Below, piece after piece: positions 34,555 through 47,052 of a stretch of 64,000 nucleotides of DNA. Source of the DNA: Gossypium raimondii (lineage: Eukaryota; Streptophyta; Magnoliopsida; Malvales; Malvaceae); the NCBI RefSeq assembly GCF_025698545.1, contig NC_068570.1, positions 58,857,924-58,921,923 of the forward strand. The letters run 5' to 3'. Numbering within the stretch: the stretch's first letter is position 1; each line of letters starts with the position of its first letter. The notes below the pieces were generated by a model. That model was not told the DNA's origin, searched no databases, and saw nothing but the letters and a program-made list of their open reading frames with translations. Both the position numbers and the translations under genes were made by a program.

Positions 34555-34789
34555 CGATTGGAATTTTCGGCTGTGATCAACACAACAGTTTTTTTCTTTG
34601 AGGAAATTGAATTCAAAGGGCGAATGTAATGGAGAATTGGCGGGAAGTGACAGCGGCGTGGGAGAAAGCGGTTAAAAGGAGTGTAGAGTACAAGCTTTTT
34701 TTAGTACTTTACTCCAACGGGTACCCGAAATAAAAAATTAAATAACATTTTTATTTTTATATTAATTCTTATAATTAAAATTAAATAAA
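34555..34789. promoter_or_regulatory. 5' flank of the TFIIIC gene
   Basis: Presumed leader and promoter region directly upstream of the minus-strand ATG. No clear TATA box or telo-box was seen. Confidence 0.35.
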
Positions 34790-35138
34790 GGTTAAATCAC
34801 TATTTGGGACCTGAACTTGGTAACTTTTTTCACAGTATGGCCTGAACTCTTTTTTTGTCTAAATTAAGCCCTAAACTTGGTAATTATTTCTATTTTGGGG
34901 TTTGAACTAGGCAACTATTTTCACATTATGGCTTGAACACTTTTTTGTCCAAATTAGTTCTTGAACTTAGCAATTGTTCCCATATTAGAGCCTTGAAATT
35001 GGCAATTGCTCGTCTGGACTTTAAGGTTTTCAAGGATTAACTTGAAAAAAAATATTCAAGCCCTAATGTGAGAACAATTGCCAAGTTCAAGGTTTAACTT
35101 AAATAAAAAAAGTTTAGTCGCAAAAAGTTATTTAACCC
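34790..35138. mobile_element. Inverted-repeat intergenic element
   Basis: Ends GGTTAAATCACTATTTG and inverted GGGTTAAATAACTTTTTG. The interior has repeated units such as AAACTTGGTAATTATTTC and CTTGAACTTAGCAATTG. A similar build occurs at about 45825-46285. No ORF. Confidence 0.55.
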
Positions 35139-35847
35139 TTTACGTAATTCATTGGATAAAGAGCTGAAATTTTAAAAAAGTACACTCAAAATTCAAAAAT
35201 TATAAAACATTAAAAAATAAAATGACTTCGAATTTCAAAAAGAAAATGAAAAGTTCGTAAAAATTAAAAATATATCATGTGAAAATTAAAAAAAAGTAAT
35301 AAGGGTATTAGATTTTAGTTTATTTGAAATTTTGTGAAATTAGTAAATTATTAAAATTACATTTATTCAAACGGTGAAAAATATTAAAATTACGAAAAAT
35401 AAAACATCTATAATGGTAATGTATCGCAAAGAAAATAAAGAACACATCGATTTTATGTAAAACCCTTTTGGGAAAAAAATCACTGGCATAGACTTGTAAA
35501 ACCATATTCTAATACAATGAGTGTAGTAAGGTTGAAACACCTTATTCTAATCAATATTAAATAAATGGAGTGTAATAAGGTTGAAACATTATTCTAAAAT
35601 AAAATAAAATAAAAGAAGTGTAGTTCTATATGAATTTTACTTTTATTTTACCACTGTATTTTATTTTAATAAGAACTCGGATCACTCAATTCTAACACAA
35701 ACAAATCCATAAACTTTAAGGTAGAAAAATCTCAACTACTATTTCAAGAGAATATTATTTTATTTAGATAAAATCATAAATACATCTTTTTCTCTAAAAA
35801 ATAATTTCACCCAACAAAAATATATGAGGTTTTGTGAAATCTACTAA
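35139..35847. other. Intergenic with a short local duplication
   Basis: GTGTAGTAAGGTTGAAACACC and AGTGTAATAAGGTTGAAAC repeat at about 35521 and 35568. No gene. Confidence 0.4.
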
Positions 35848-35997
35848 GGGTGGGTTTGGATGGGCGGTTGGGTGCGGTGCGGTGCGTTTAGCGTATTTTT
35901 TGTCTCACGCTACTGTGTCGCTACAGTATCTAATCTCACCGCCACCGCTGTTTTTACACTAACCGCAGGTAAACGCACCGCCCATCCAAACTCACCC
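35848..35997. mobile_element. Tourist-like MITE, 150 bp
   Basis: Ends GGGTGGGTTTGGATGGGCGG and inverted GGGTGAGTTTGGATGGGCGG, flanked by TAA on both sides (35845-35847, 35998-36000). The best preserved of the three copies in the window; inverted relative to the other two by its internal CTACAGTAT orientation. Confidence 0.9.
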
Positions 35998-36000
35998 TAA

Positions 36001-36777
36001 AGTGGGTTAACCCAAATCACTTTAAATACAAGAAGCCAAATGGGCGAATTGATCCAAGTGAAGAGAAAAAGAAAAAGGATTGAATTGGTAATATCTATTT
36101 TTTTGGAGAATGAGATAAGATATTTCAACACAATGACATCTTGATACTAGGAGGAACAAGCAAAATAAACTCTAAAGAATAAAAAAAAATGAAAATTTGA
36201 ATCTATGTCCAATGGATCACACCTACCAAGAAAAAAGATTTTATTTTGGTTCGACATGTAATCTCGTATGAAATATCGGACAGTCTAAACTTAACAACAC
36301 TCTTCCCCCAAGATCCATTTCGAGAAAAAGATAATATGCAACTTCAAGCTGTCAATTATATCCTTTACGAAAATGGCAAATCGATTTGAAGAATTTTTGA
36401 TACAATGGTTCAACTAGTGCGGACTTGTTTAGTGTTGAGTTGAGACCAAGACAACAAAAGTTCTTCTACCGAAGAGGTCTATACTTCCTTTGTTGAAGTA
36501 AGGACAAATGATCTAATTCGGTATTTTCTAATAATCAACTTAGTGAAAATTCTTTTTTTTTAAATCATAAAAGAAGTGATCCGTCAAGTTCAAAACTGTA
36601 AGAATTGTCTGTTTGTGGTGTGTGTTTAACTGTAATTCGTTTTTTGTTAAAGATATGTGATTTGTATAAAAAAATAAGCACTCAAAATAAATAAATCATC
36701 TTTTATAATTCGGTTCAACCAAGTCAATTTAATTAAAATATATAATATAAAAATAGTTTTATTTAACTATAAAACAA
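36001..36777. other. Intergenic, nothing recognised
   Basis: No ORF or repeat that I can name. Confidence 0.4.
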
Positions 36778-37645
36778 GGGTAAATTACACATAAGTCTCT
36801 AAACTATTAGTAATTTTAACTAAACTTTAAAAGGTTACAAAATGGTCATTGAATTATTTAAAATTTTGTTTGAGTAATTAGGCTATAAAATTGCCATGGT
36901 CTTATCCATAGAGGTGTTCAAACAATCGATTCGGTTATTAACCAAATCAAATTAGTATTAATCGAATTAATCGAACGGTATAATCCTTTAATAGTTAATC
37001 GAAATTTATATGTTTTGTTTTTTATTAAAACAAATATAAAACATATAAAAAAATACATTGATAATGTTCATTTGTCTTGAAAGTTAGCCGAATTAACCGA
37101 AAATTTAAGCCTTAAAACACTACATAATTATTAAGTTTGGTTAATTATCCGATTTCGAACAGAACTAACTGATTACAAAATTCCAAAAAATCATTGACCA
37201 ACCTTCGATCAAACTAAGTTTGACCACCGACCGATTAACCGAATTAGATCGGTTCGGTCGATTAATTCGATTTAAACCGAAATATAAACACACCTACTTC
37301 TCCATTCGCACCACCAGTACCAATTGAAAACTTTCATTTCCCTCTTCTTCTATGATTTAGTTTTTTTTTTAATAGAATAACTTTGAATATCATGAATTGT
37401 GAACCAAAATTTGAATAGTTTTCTTATCCAATCTCCAACATTGACCGTAAGATCAACTTAAATTTAAATTATGTTTGTTTATTCATTAATAAGTGTCGTT
37501 TGTTGAATCGTCGCTTGAAACTCACCGATTAGGCTTTTAAGAAAAAAACTTAACAACCCAATAACTTAAATGAAAATTTTCAAATAATTTAATGATTATT
37601 TTATAAAATTATGAAATTAAGTAACCAAAATATAAACTTACACCC
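36778..37645. mobile_element. MULE-like TIR element with a nested inverted repeat
   Basis: Starts GGGTAAATTACACATAAG and ends, inverted, GGGTGTAAGTTTATATTTTGG, the same end type as the element at 61959. Inside (about 36909-37300) is a second inverted repeat with AGAGGTGTTCAAAC and GTAGGTGTGTTTATATTTCGG ends and many CGGTTAATCGA words. No clear target duplication. Confidence 0.5.
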
Positions 37646-37874
37646 TTTAATTTAATTTACTTAAAAATTATATTTTATAAATATAAAATTTCAATGCAAA
37701 ACTGGAAAGCAATTGGAATAGATGAATACTATCATAAAAATTTTAATTTAATTTGATGTGACTAATCAATTTAAAAATTAAAAATTATTAGGTATTTAAT
37801 TTTGTATGTAACCATAAGATTAATTATATTTTTTTTTCTCTCAAAACAAACAGAAAAGCAATTAAAAAATTAGG

Positions 37875-37907
37875 TGACGTCAGATCCCTCGTGCCGCCAA
37901 ACCCTAA
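37875..37907 (+). promoter_or_regulatory. TGACGTCA palindrome plus telo-box upstream of PDH E2
   Basis: TGACGTCA (37875-37882) is a palindromic bZIP-type site and AAACCCTAA (37899-37907) is a telo-box, a common element of plant growth and housekeeping promoters. Both lie about 190-210 bp before the ATG, near the expected transcription start; pyrimidine-rich leader sequence follows. Confidence 0.6.
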
Positions 37908-38088
37908 ATCTTCCCACTTTTTTTTTCTTCCTACCTAACCAAATAAAATTTAAAAAGAAAAAAAAACAAATTTCTATTTTTCTTGCTCTCTCTTCATCAA
38001 TTTAGAACATAATTTATTTTCCTTCTTTTTTTTTTTCCTTTTTTATTTTCCATTGCTTTGAATAAATTTGCTGTGATCTTAGAAAATC

Positions 38089-41000
38089 ATGGCTTACGCA
38101 TCTCGTATCATCAATCACTCCAAAAAGGTACCCAATTCACGATTCGTTACTTGTATGTATGGATAATGGATATGTATGGATGACTTTGAGTCATTCCTAG
38201 ATTCAAATTCGTTTATAGATCATGGTCGAATTATAGCTTTTTATTTATGTTTTTTTTTTTAGCTTTGTTATTTGTTCTGAATTTCTGTTATTACAGTTAA
38301 GGAATGTTCCTAACTTATTGCGGCATGATCATGCGGTTTTGGTTCGTTGCTTTTCCAATGGAGCACAATCCTCTGTTTGTAAAAGTGAAGGTACATAATG
38401 CTATCAAGATGGTTTTCTTACTTGTTTCTCATGTATGTTGGGGTGGAAAACTTAAAAGAATTGAACAGATGAATGTTGGGCATGTACCTGTATCTGATTC
38501 TCACACTTGAGTCCGAGTAGCATAAATATCAAGCTTCTACAATCATTAAGCATGAGAGCTATTTTGTGTTTTATTCAGCTATGTAGGCAATCAAAAGCCT
38601 CCCAGTTAGATGGTTTTATTGAAGGTTTTATCATATCTTGTAAGGTTTGCTTATATTTCTTGCTAGGTTCACTCGTGCCAACCGGCTGGTTTACTAATTT
38701 TTACTTTGAACTTGTAATTGTATTTAGTGAGAGGTAATAGTTTGTCAGTTTTCTGAAAGCATAATGGAGTGGATAAAATTTTGGTTATGCAGCTGCAGAA
38801 AGAGAGAGGGTATCCAAGTTTGTTGCATGTAACCATGTAAGTGCCTCCTCTTTTTATCATTGGTGGAGCAATAATTAGTGTAGCATTTTTGTTGCATATT
38901 TTCCTTTTTCTTTGCTGCAGACTATGCTCTGCTTGTGTATTGCATTCTTGATTGAATTCAAGACTTGGTTTGCCAATACTAACTGTTCCACATCTTGTTA
39001 TGCAGGTATCATCTGGTTTACCTAGGAACAATTGTTCTAGGACAACAATGAGATTGGGAATTCCAACAGGTGGTGTGGCATACAGCAGAGAGCTCACATG
39101 GTATTCATTCCAGCATTTTTTGTGATCTTATTGGAAAGTTTTACTATTTCCTAGTAATGGCTTTAAAATCATTTCAAGCATCTAAACATTTTCCCTGTAT
39201 CCATTATCAGTTCTCAGGTACAGTCAAGGAGAGGATTTGCATCAGATGCAGGTATAGATTATTGCTACAAATGTCATAGGTTGTACTGGTATCTTCTACT
39301 TTGTATTCTCTGAAGGAGCCTATTTTTTAAATTGTGAAAAGTTGTGCACTGACTAGTGATTACAACAAGAATGTGTTTAACTTATGAACCTACTAACCTC
39401 ATGCCAAATGCTAATTTGTGACTTCATTGATGCGCTGTAATGTTATATTATTCTTAATTCCTTCTGTGGCTTGTTCAATACCCTTCTTTATGGGACAGCT
39501 CAGATGATAGGAATGTAGTTTATGGATAATAAATTTGTGTAATATGAAGCTTGTTTATCTGGTTTCTGAATAATAAGTAATGTGACTGCACTATATTTAA
39601 GAAGCAAGACATTATTTCTATAGTTCATTCTTCTTCTCTCTTTTACAAGGCATTGTTATAGAACCTTTCTTTATTACTATTTTTGTTGTTCTAGTTTTAT
39701 CACTTAGGTTATGCTGGATTGATGTAGCATATTTAGATTTTTCAAGTTGTTTTCACCAGTATATAGGTTTGTTATATTTATGGCTGAGAACATGGCAGTT
39801 GAAATGATGTTTAAAAAGTGTTTTAAATTGAACCCTGTGCATCAGTTCAAGGGTTTTACATTGTTTATTAACTGTTTCATCATTTGTTGTTGCATGACAT
39901 ACTCAATATTGCTAATATTATAAAGTTTCAGGCCTCCCTCCTCACCAAGAGATCGGAATGCCTTCACTCTCTCCCACAATGACAGAGGTGTGAACTGTTC
40001 TAGATCTTTGCAAAATATCATAAAACATTCTATGGTTTTCTTTTAAGTTTTCCATTTATGCAGGGAAATATTGCTAGATGGTTGAAGAAAGAGGGTGATA
40101 AAGTGAATCCTGGTGAAGTGCTGTGCGAAGTTGAAACTGTAAGGTTTTCTCCTGTCCAGATAAAATTTCTTCATTTACTTTGCTCATATCAGAAACCAGT
40201 ATTCTATTTTACAACTTTGTTTATTGTTCGAAGGATAAAGCAACTGTTGAGATGGAATGCATGGAAGAAGGTTACCTTGCCAAGATTATAAAGGGAGATG
40301 GGTCAAAAGAAATCAAAGTTGGTGAGGTAATGATTTTGTGACACTCATGTGCACATATTTATCTTTCTTTGGTCCTCCCTTTTGTGGATAGGGGAGTTTG
40401 TATGACTAGTAAATAAAGAAGCAGCATCTTGGCTTTGCATTAGATCTTCTCTCTGTTGCTCTTTTGCTACCAGAATCAAATACAATTTATGTCAATATTT
40501 GTGCAGTTAATATTATTTATTTGTTCTTGTGTAGATAATTGCCATCACCGTTGAAGAGGAGGAGGATATTGCAAAGTTCAAGGACTATAGTCCTTCAACA
40601 TCAGATTCTGGTGCTCCTGCAGCAAAGGAGCCAGCAGCTCCTCCGCCTAAGCAGGAGCCTGTTCAACAACCAGTTAGTTCACCAGAGGCTAAGTCCAAGC
40701 CCAGTTCACCTCCTTCGGAAGATCGTCTTTTTGCAAGTCCTCTTGCAAGAAAAATGGCTGAAGATCACAAGGTTAGTTATATTATATATGAGTGCTGTAA
40801 CTGGAATTTTCTTGTTGAGAGAAAAGTCGCTACTATAAGGATAGATTATAGAATCATTTATATCAATCTCTTTTAACATTTCTCCATTCCTTTGGATGAA
40901 AATATAGGTACCTCTCTCTAGTATCAAAGGAACAGGTCCTGATGGGCGCATTGTGAAGGCTGATATTGAAGATTACTTAGGTATCATATTTAAATTTCTG

Positions 41001-44000
41001 CAGCATTGGTCCCTGATAAGTAATGCTAAATAGTAAAGAATGGCTCTTCCCCCCTCCAACAAATCCTTTTGCCTTTTCAGTATCTTCAATAGTATTGGTT
41101 TCCGTATTATTGTCACTTCTTGTGATTACTGGGGCGTTTTCACTTTATTGTAGCTTCACGTGGGAAGGATGTTTCAGCACCAACACCTAAGACAAAGGAT
41201 GGAAAACTTGAAGCTCTAGATTATGTAGATATCCCTCATTCTCAGATAAGAAAGGTTAGTTAAAAATTGTCATTATTTTTATAATTTTAATGAAAGTCCA
41301 AAGTTGTTAAGCATTTATGGTACATGGGCTTTATTCTATGCATCTACTTCTTAGTAGATGGTCCCCTTTATAGAATTTATGCATTTGATTTTGTTTTTGT
41401 GATAATCTGCATTAAATTTGAAAGGTAACCGTGCTACACGGCGGGATTTAGAAGACGTAATTAATTTTTTTCTCAATTACTGTTCTGTTATGATAGTATT
41501 TATTTGATTTATGTGACGCGTTTGATAAATGTCTATTTTCTGAACTTCAATTAGTAAGGAAAAGAAATAGGTATACTATTAACATTTTTTTTAACTCAGC
41601 AATGTTTGAGGCACAATTTTCCTATTTTTAATTTTTAAAATACAAATTAGTTGAGTTTTTGCTTCGACAAGAAGCATATGACTTTCCAATAAGTTTGTTA
41701 TTATTATTATTTTTTTTGTAAGCTTTAGTAGAGTGTTGTAATTTTATTTTTTATTTTTTAATTTGAAGAATGGTTCGAATTTTTTTCTAAATACAATCCT
41801 CCCAGCCTAACCCCCAAGTACACCAAGGTCGGATAGGCGTCATCTACTTACAGATTGGTTTTTCAAATTTTTTGAAATCTCACAATACCCTTAGTAATTC
41901 TCAAAATACCTTTTCTTGTTCTTTTTGAAGATCATCTCTGTGCGAATAGTTTGACATTTGTAGGTTACTTTAATGGTATACATTAGAAAAATCAACATGT
42001 AGTGTTAAATTTTCGAAAAGTTTGAGGTAAATAAATCTGTAGGAAAAGTACCCAAAATATGGTCCCATGAGAATTCCAGTCTCACTGGTTCCAATGAATC
42101 GGGTAGAAGCACCCTCCAATCATAGGCTCAAGGCAAGAGTGTGTCAAAAAGGATTGGCAACTTTAAATAGCACAAAATGAGTGGGTATTGATATATAGAG
42201 GTTACATATTTTATTATCATTTTGCCTATCATTTATCACTGCTGTTTTTTCTACCCAAATCTCACAAAACTAAAAGCCGAAAACCCTTCTAAAATAACCA
42301 TCCTTGTGGCACTCTTAAATGACCCTAAAATTGTCTAGGGTCAGAAATCAACTTACTGTTAAATAGCAAAGTTCCAAATTTGACCATTTTTGCATGAGAA
42401 TACAGAGAAGTCGGTATCTTTTAACTTCTTTGTTGTCTCCTCATGTCAATGTCAATTACTTTGTTTCTTTTATAATAATGTGCTTTGTGAGTCTAATTTC
42501 TGCTATCATTTTTGACAGGTCACTGCATCACGCTTATTAATCTCAAAGCAGACTATCCCACATTACTATTTAACAGTGGATACATGCGTTGACAAACTTC
42601 TGGAGTAAGTAATAGTGCTTTGATCAGTAAAAGTATCATGGACATCCTTGTACTAAGAGTCAGATTGCATTTTTCCCCCTCTAATAAAAAAATTGACCAA
42701 TTTGCTCTTTGATTTAACGTATAGGGACTAATTTGCCCATTTTTTGAGTAGGGGAGGCAAAATGCAATCCGACTTCAAGATACTTTTACCTGCTTTGATC
42801 TTTTAAATGGTATGCAATTATATGATATATCTGATGATTTTGAATTGTTTCTTTGTATGCAGTTTACGAAGCCAACTCAACTCATTACTGGAAGCTTCAG
42901 GCGGGAAGCGTATTTCTGTCAATGATCTTGTAATCAAGGTAAACAACTTTCCTTTTTTTTCTTTTGTTTTTCCCTTGAAGTTCGAGGTTGACAACTTTCA
43001 ATACGTTTAATTGTTGAGCTGTTTGAAGTGGTTCCTCATTTGTTGCTTTTGATGTGGTCCAAGGTTTTTCCTATAGGTTTTTGTGTAATGGCAAGTGGTT
43101 ATTATAATGTTGATTTCACATGGCAATTCTTGATCAAGTTCATGCCTTGTTATATGTATTTGCTTTTTCGTCCATATTAACCTTCAATCATTACATGAAA
43201 TTACATAACCATTTCTCAAATCATTGTTTTCTTTTGGAAATATTTAATTCAAATGTAGTCTGAAATGAATGCTTTCACGTAAATGGTAATATACTGCTTC
43301 TGCAGGGAAGAAATTAGTGCATATTTGATTTTTCCTAACTGAACCGCCATTAGAATATTGCAATTTTCATTTAAGATACTTAGAAGTCTTTTTTGACTGC
43401 AGGCTGCTGCATTGGCTCTCCGGAAGGTTCCTCAGTGCAATAGTTCATGGACAGATGACTATATTCGCCAGTGAGTTTATATTTACTTACAAACCGATCA
43501 ATTCACTAGTGATAAACCGATAATGCATATCATTATGACTCGTCTTCTTCTGCTTCTAACCCAGGTATAACAATGTCAATATTAATGTAGCAGTGCAGAC
43601 AGAAAATGGACTTTATGTCCCTGTGATCAGGGTGCGCAATCATTTCAACTTATTGCTGTTTTCCTCATTCTGTCTATACTTTTCTAGTTTAACTGATCCC
43701 TTTATTTTACGTATTGCAGAATGCAGATAAGAAAGGATTGTCCTCAATTTCTTCAGAGGTCAAGCAGTTGGCACAAAAAGCCAAAGAAAATAGCCCAAAA
43801 CCCGAAGATTATGAGGTAAATAATTATGGATAGGATAGTACGATAGTGTCATTGGATCTATATGGATTATATACATGTTGGGTTTTGTCTCTTTGCAGGG
43901 CGGTACGTTTACAGTTTCTAACTTGGGAGGGCCCTTTGGTATCAAGCAATTTTGTGCCATAATTAATCCTCCTCAATCAGGAATCCTCGCTGTCGGGTCT

Positions 44001-44356
44001 GGTAAGATTTTCCCTTAAATTTTCCCAACTCAAGTCATATTCACTTCTTCTTCGTAATCAGTGGAGTTCACTTCGTACAGCTGAGAAAAGGGTTATCCCT
44101 AGCTCCGGTCCCGAGCAGTTCCAGTTTGCATCATTCATGTCCGTAACTCTAAGCTGTGATCATCGTGTCATCGACGGTACATAGTTCTAGAGTCCCAGTA
44201 ATATATGATTAAGCCAAGTTAAACATCGAACATCATCTCGGTGTCCTTTAGACAATCTAATTAACTCGACTTACTGTTCTCTTAGGTGCAATTGGTGCTG
44301 AATGGCTTAAAGCTTTCAAAGGCTACATTGAGAATCCGGAATCAATGTTGCTCTAA
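38089..44356 (+). CDS. Dihydrolipoyllysine acetyltransferase, E2 of mitochondrial pyruvate dehydrogenase
   Basis: Transfers acetyl groups from lipoyl-lysine to CoA in the mitochondrial matrix. Nineteen exons (GT/AG, phases agree): 38089-38127, 38297-38390, 38793-38836, 39006-39100, 39211-39251, 39932-39987, 40064-40138, 40234-40326, 40535-40771, 40908-40980, 41154-41254, 42519-42604, 42863-42938, 43403-43470, 43565-43631, 43720-43815, 43899-44001, 44081-44176, 44286-44356; 536 aa, the family length. The N-terminus [13 protein letters not shown] with RRGFAS near 97-102 fits a presequence. The lipoyl domain spans about 107-190, with Lys150 in DKATVEME. The subunit-binding domain is about 243-282 ([11 protein letters not shown]). 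The catalytic domain is about 307-536, with His509 and Asp513 in DHRVIDG. No lesion seen. Confidence 0.96.
42626..42790. mobile_element. MULE-type MITE in PDH E2 intron 12, 165 bp
   Basis: Inverted ends around GTAAAAGTATC and GATTGCATTTT. Exact 10 bp flanking repeats TGCTTTGATC (42616-42625 and 42791-42800). It lies just inside the intron, 22 bp after the donor of exon 12. Confidence 0.9.
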
Positions 44357-44586
44357 ATCAACCGGTGATTGTTGCTTTTCTTTTTGGTTTTAGACATATT
44401 TCCCTGCTACGATTATTTTCACATTGGGGCATTGAGTGCATTACACATATTCCGACTCGATTTTTGTCACACCGAATTAATATTTTTCGGGAATAAGGAA
44501 GAAGGATCGATAGACAATCGAGGAACTGGAATTCACCTCACATAGAATGTAATAACCCCCATTTCACATAGGTCCCTTGTACTGTG

Positions 44587-44592
44587 AATAAA
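44587..44592 (+). terminator. Candidate poly(A) signal of the PDH E2 gene
   Basis: AATAAA about 230 bp after the stop codon. Confidence 0.5.
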
Positions 44593-44599
44593 ACTTGGA

Positions 44600-45824
44600 A
44601 TGATTTTTCGGGTATAGGCAATTGCCAAACCCATCACATTTCTATTGCTTTTTCTTAACTATAATCAGAATGCTTCCACTTTGTTATGATTTTGCATCAT
44701 TATTCTTTTCTTTGTTTGAATCAACAACTCCTAAGACCGAGAAATTAAATCGAGAAAATTGTATACTTATTCGAACAATAGTTTCGATATGAAGTATTAT
44801 TTTTTATAATAAACAAAACTCGCAAAATTTTGTGTTACTACAAAATATTTCCCTCATTATAGTACTTACTATAAATTTTGTAATGCATTATGTAACAAAA
44901 ATTACAATATATTATCATTTTTATTGCCTGCATAATATTTTGTGTAAAGTAGTGTTATTACAAAAATACCACCTTAAATATTACCTAAATACACAAATTA
45001 TTACGTATCACCCTAATGTATGCTACACGAAAATACACATTCTATTTTAATATTTTATATAACATAAAATTACATTTTCACCCTTATTTTGGTAAGTATT
45101 AGTTCGAATAGTTTAATTATGTCTTAACTAAAGTTCAAGTTTAAAATTGATTCTCGATTGAGTTCAAATCGTGTATTAAATCCCAAATTTTAAGTCAAAT
45201 TCAAATTTATAATTACTCAAGTGTAACTTGATTGTATATATTTATATGCTATTAAATTTTGAGTTGGTATTTGGTACGTTAGTATTTTTTTATAAGCAGC
45301 TTTGAAAAATTGACATTTGTCTCTTTTTAAATATTTTAATATTTTATAATATCCTATAGGACACTTTTCAATTTCCTCTACATAATCGAGTTAGAGTCGA
45401 CAAGTATTTTATATGATTATAGTAAAATATTTAAAAACACAAATGATAATTTTTAAATTACTTGTAAAATAAAAAAATACATTAATAATGTATGAAATAG
45501 TAATTTTATAAAATTTAATAATTACCATGAACAATAAAGCTAGTTTTTTTCAACCGGTTGGACCTAAACTTAGGTAAGAGAAAGTGAAAGGCTCGGTTTG
45601 ATCCGGCTGATCAAACATTTAAGTCATAGAAGTCAACAAGTTTTCCTAACCATGTGCTGGGACACACGCAATAATAACTCAGTTTCAATGGATATGGATT
45701 ACACGTCATCAACACAGTCACCCTCACGGAAACCGGTTTAAATCCTCTGCATCACCGCCTACGTTATACAAAATACAAATATCCATTGGAATTAACAAAG
45801 TGAAATTAAATAAAAGGAAACAAT
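44600..45824. other. AT-rich intergenic DNA
   Basis: No supported gene. Short ORFs are chance products of AT-rich DNA. Confidence 0.4.
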
Positions 45825-46285
45825 CACTATTTGAATTTAATTTGGCTACAACTTTTATGTTAGAATTTGAAGTTTTTCGTCTAAATTAGTCCTTCAAATT
45901 TATCATTATTTTCATATTGTTCTTATATTGTTAAATTTTTTTCTAAATTAGTCCTTAAACTTGACAATATTAACAAATTGAATCACCAAAGCTTTCTTTA
46001 ATAAAGTGTTGAAAATTAATATTTTCAGTAATTTAAACACATTTGATAGCCCATAATGAAAATTAAAATTACTGTTTTCTATTATAAATAGTAGAAAACG
46101 ATAAGTAGATAGGCACTAATTTTAAATAATTTACCCAACAAATTTTATAATTTAAATTTGACACTTATTTTCAGTTTATTAAACACAGCTTAACAACGGT
46201 CAAGTTTAGAGATTAAACTAGGAAAAAAATTTAGATCCTAATATAAAAATAATTACTAAATTCAAACCCAAAAATATTTAACCTA
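45825..46285. repeat. Inverted-repeat intergenic element, related to 34790-35138
   Basis: AATTAGTCCTTCAAATTTATC and AATTAGTCCTTAAACTTGAC units lie on the left; complementary GTCAAGTTTAGAGATTAAAC lies on the right. It ends near ATATTTAACC. Boundaries approximate. Confidence 0.45.
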
Positions 46286-47052
46286 AAAAAGATTAAATAA
46301 AAACCAAATCGACCTCTCGAATATCGAGACATAAACACCTCTAGTGCAAATTCACAAACCTACTAAGTTATCAATGGATGAAATTTGATTCATCTTATAG
46401 AACCAACCGCAGAGAATCAAAACCATACGGATAAAAGCTTTAAAATAAAGATATATACACTTACATATACCTAATCTATAACCGACACTTGTCAGTTTCC
46501 CCTTCTTTTACTGTACAACCAATTCTCTTCCTTCCTCTAATCTTTCACCGTTAATTTCCGGTCACCCACTTCTTTAAATAACCCTATTTTTTTCCCTTCA
46601 GTTTTTCTATTCTATATTTTTAAATTTCATTTGTCACTATTTTGCTTTCTCACTATTGCGAGATCCGAAGTCACCGGAGTTCCGTCGCCGGCGGGGACGA
46701 CGATGGTCGAGTCTCCCGTTAGCTGATTAAGAAAAATCGTATATGTTCTAAATTCGATCGATTAATCAATCTCTTTTTCTTTTATCCCCGAAAGGAAATG
46801 ATAGATCCCTGTGCTGTAATTCACGTTCGATCCAAAACCTGGTTTCGCAAGAGAAAAAAATCACATTCATAATTTTCATTGTGACGGTGGTGTTGGGCTT
46901 TTCTCAATTTGTATAGTTTCAATGTTAATTTCTTGATTTTTTTGTATATATTTCCGATCATACATATATAGGTAGATATATTGCTTCTTTTTTTTTTTTT
47001 TTTTGGGTTTTTTTAGGGTTAGGGCTTTTTCGAATCTTTGAAAGTGGCAAAG
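46286..47052 (+). promoter_or_regulatory. Promoter and 5' leader of the carrier gene, with telo-box
   Basis: Pyrimidine-rich DNA from about 46500, then TTTTAGGGTTAGGGC (47011-47024, a telo-box in reverse) about 30 bp before the ATG. A long T run precedes it. The exact transcription start is not visible. Confidence 0.45.
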
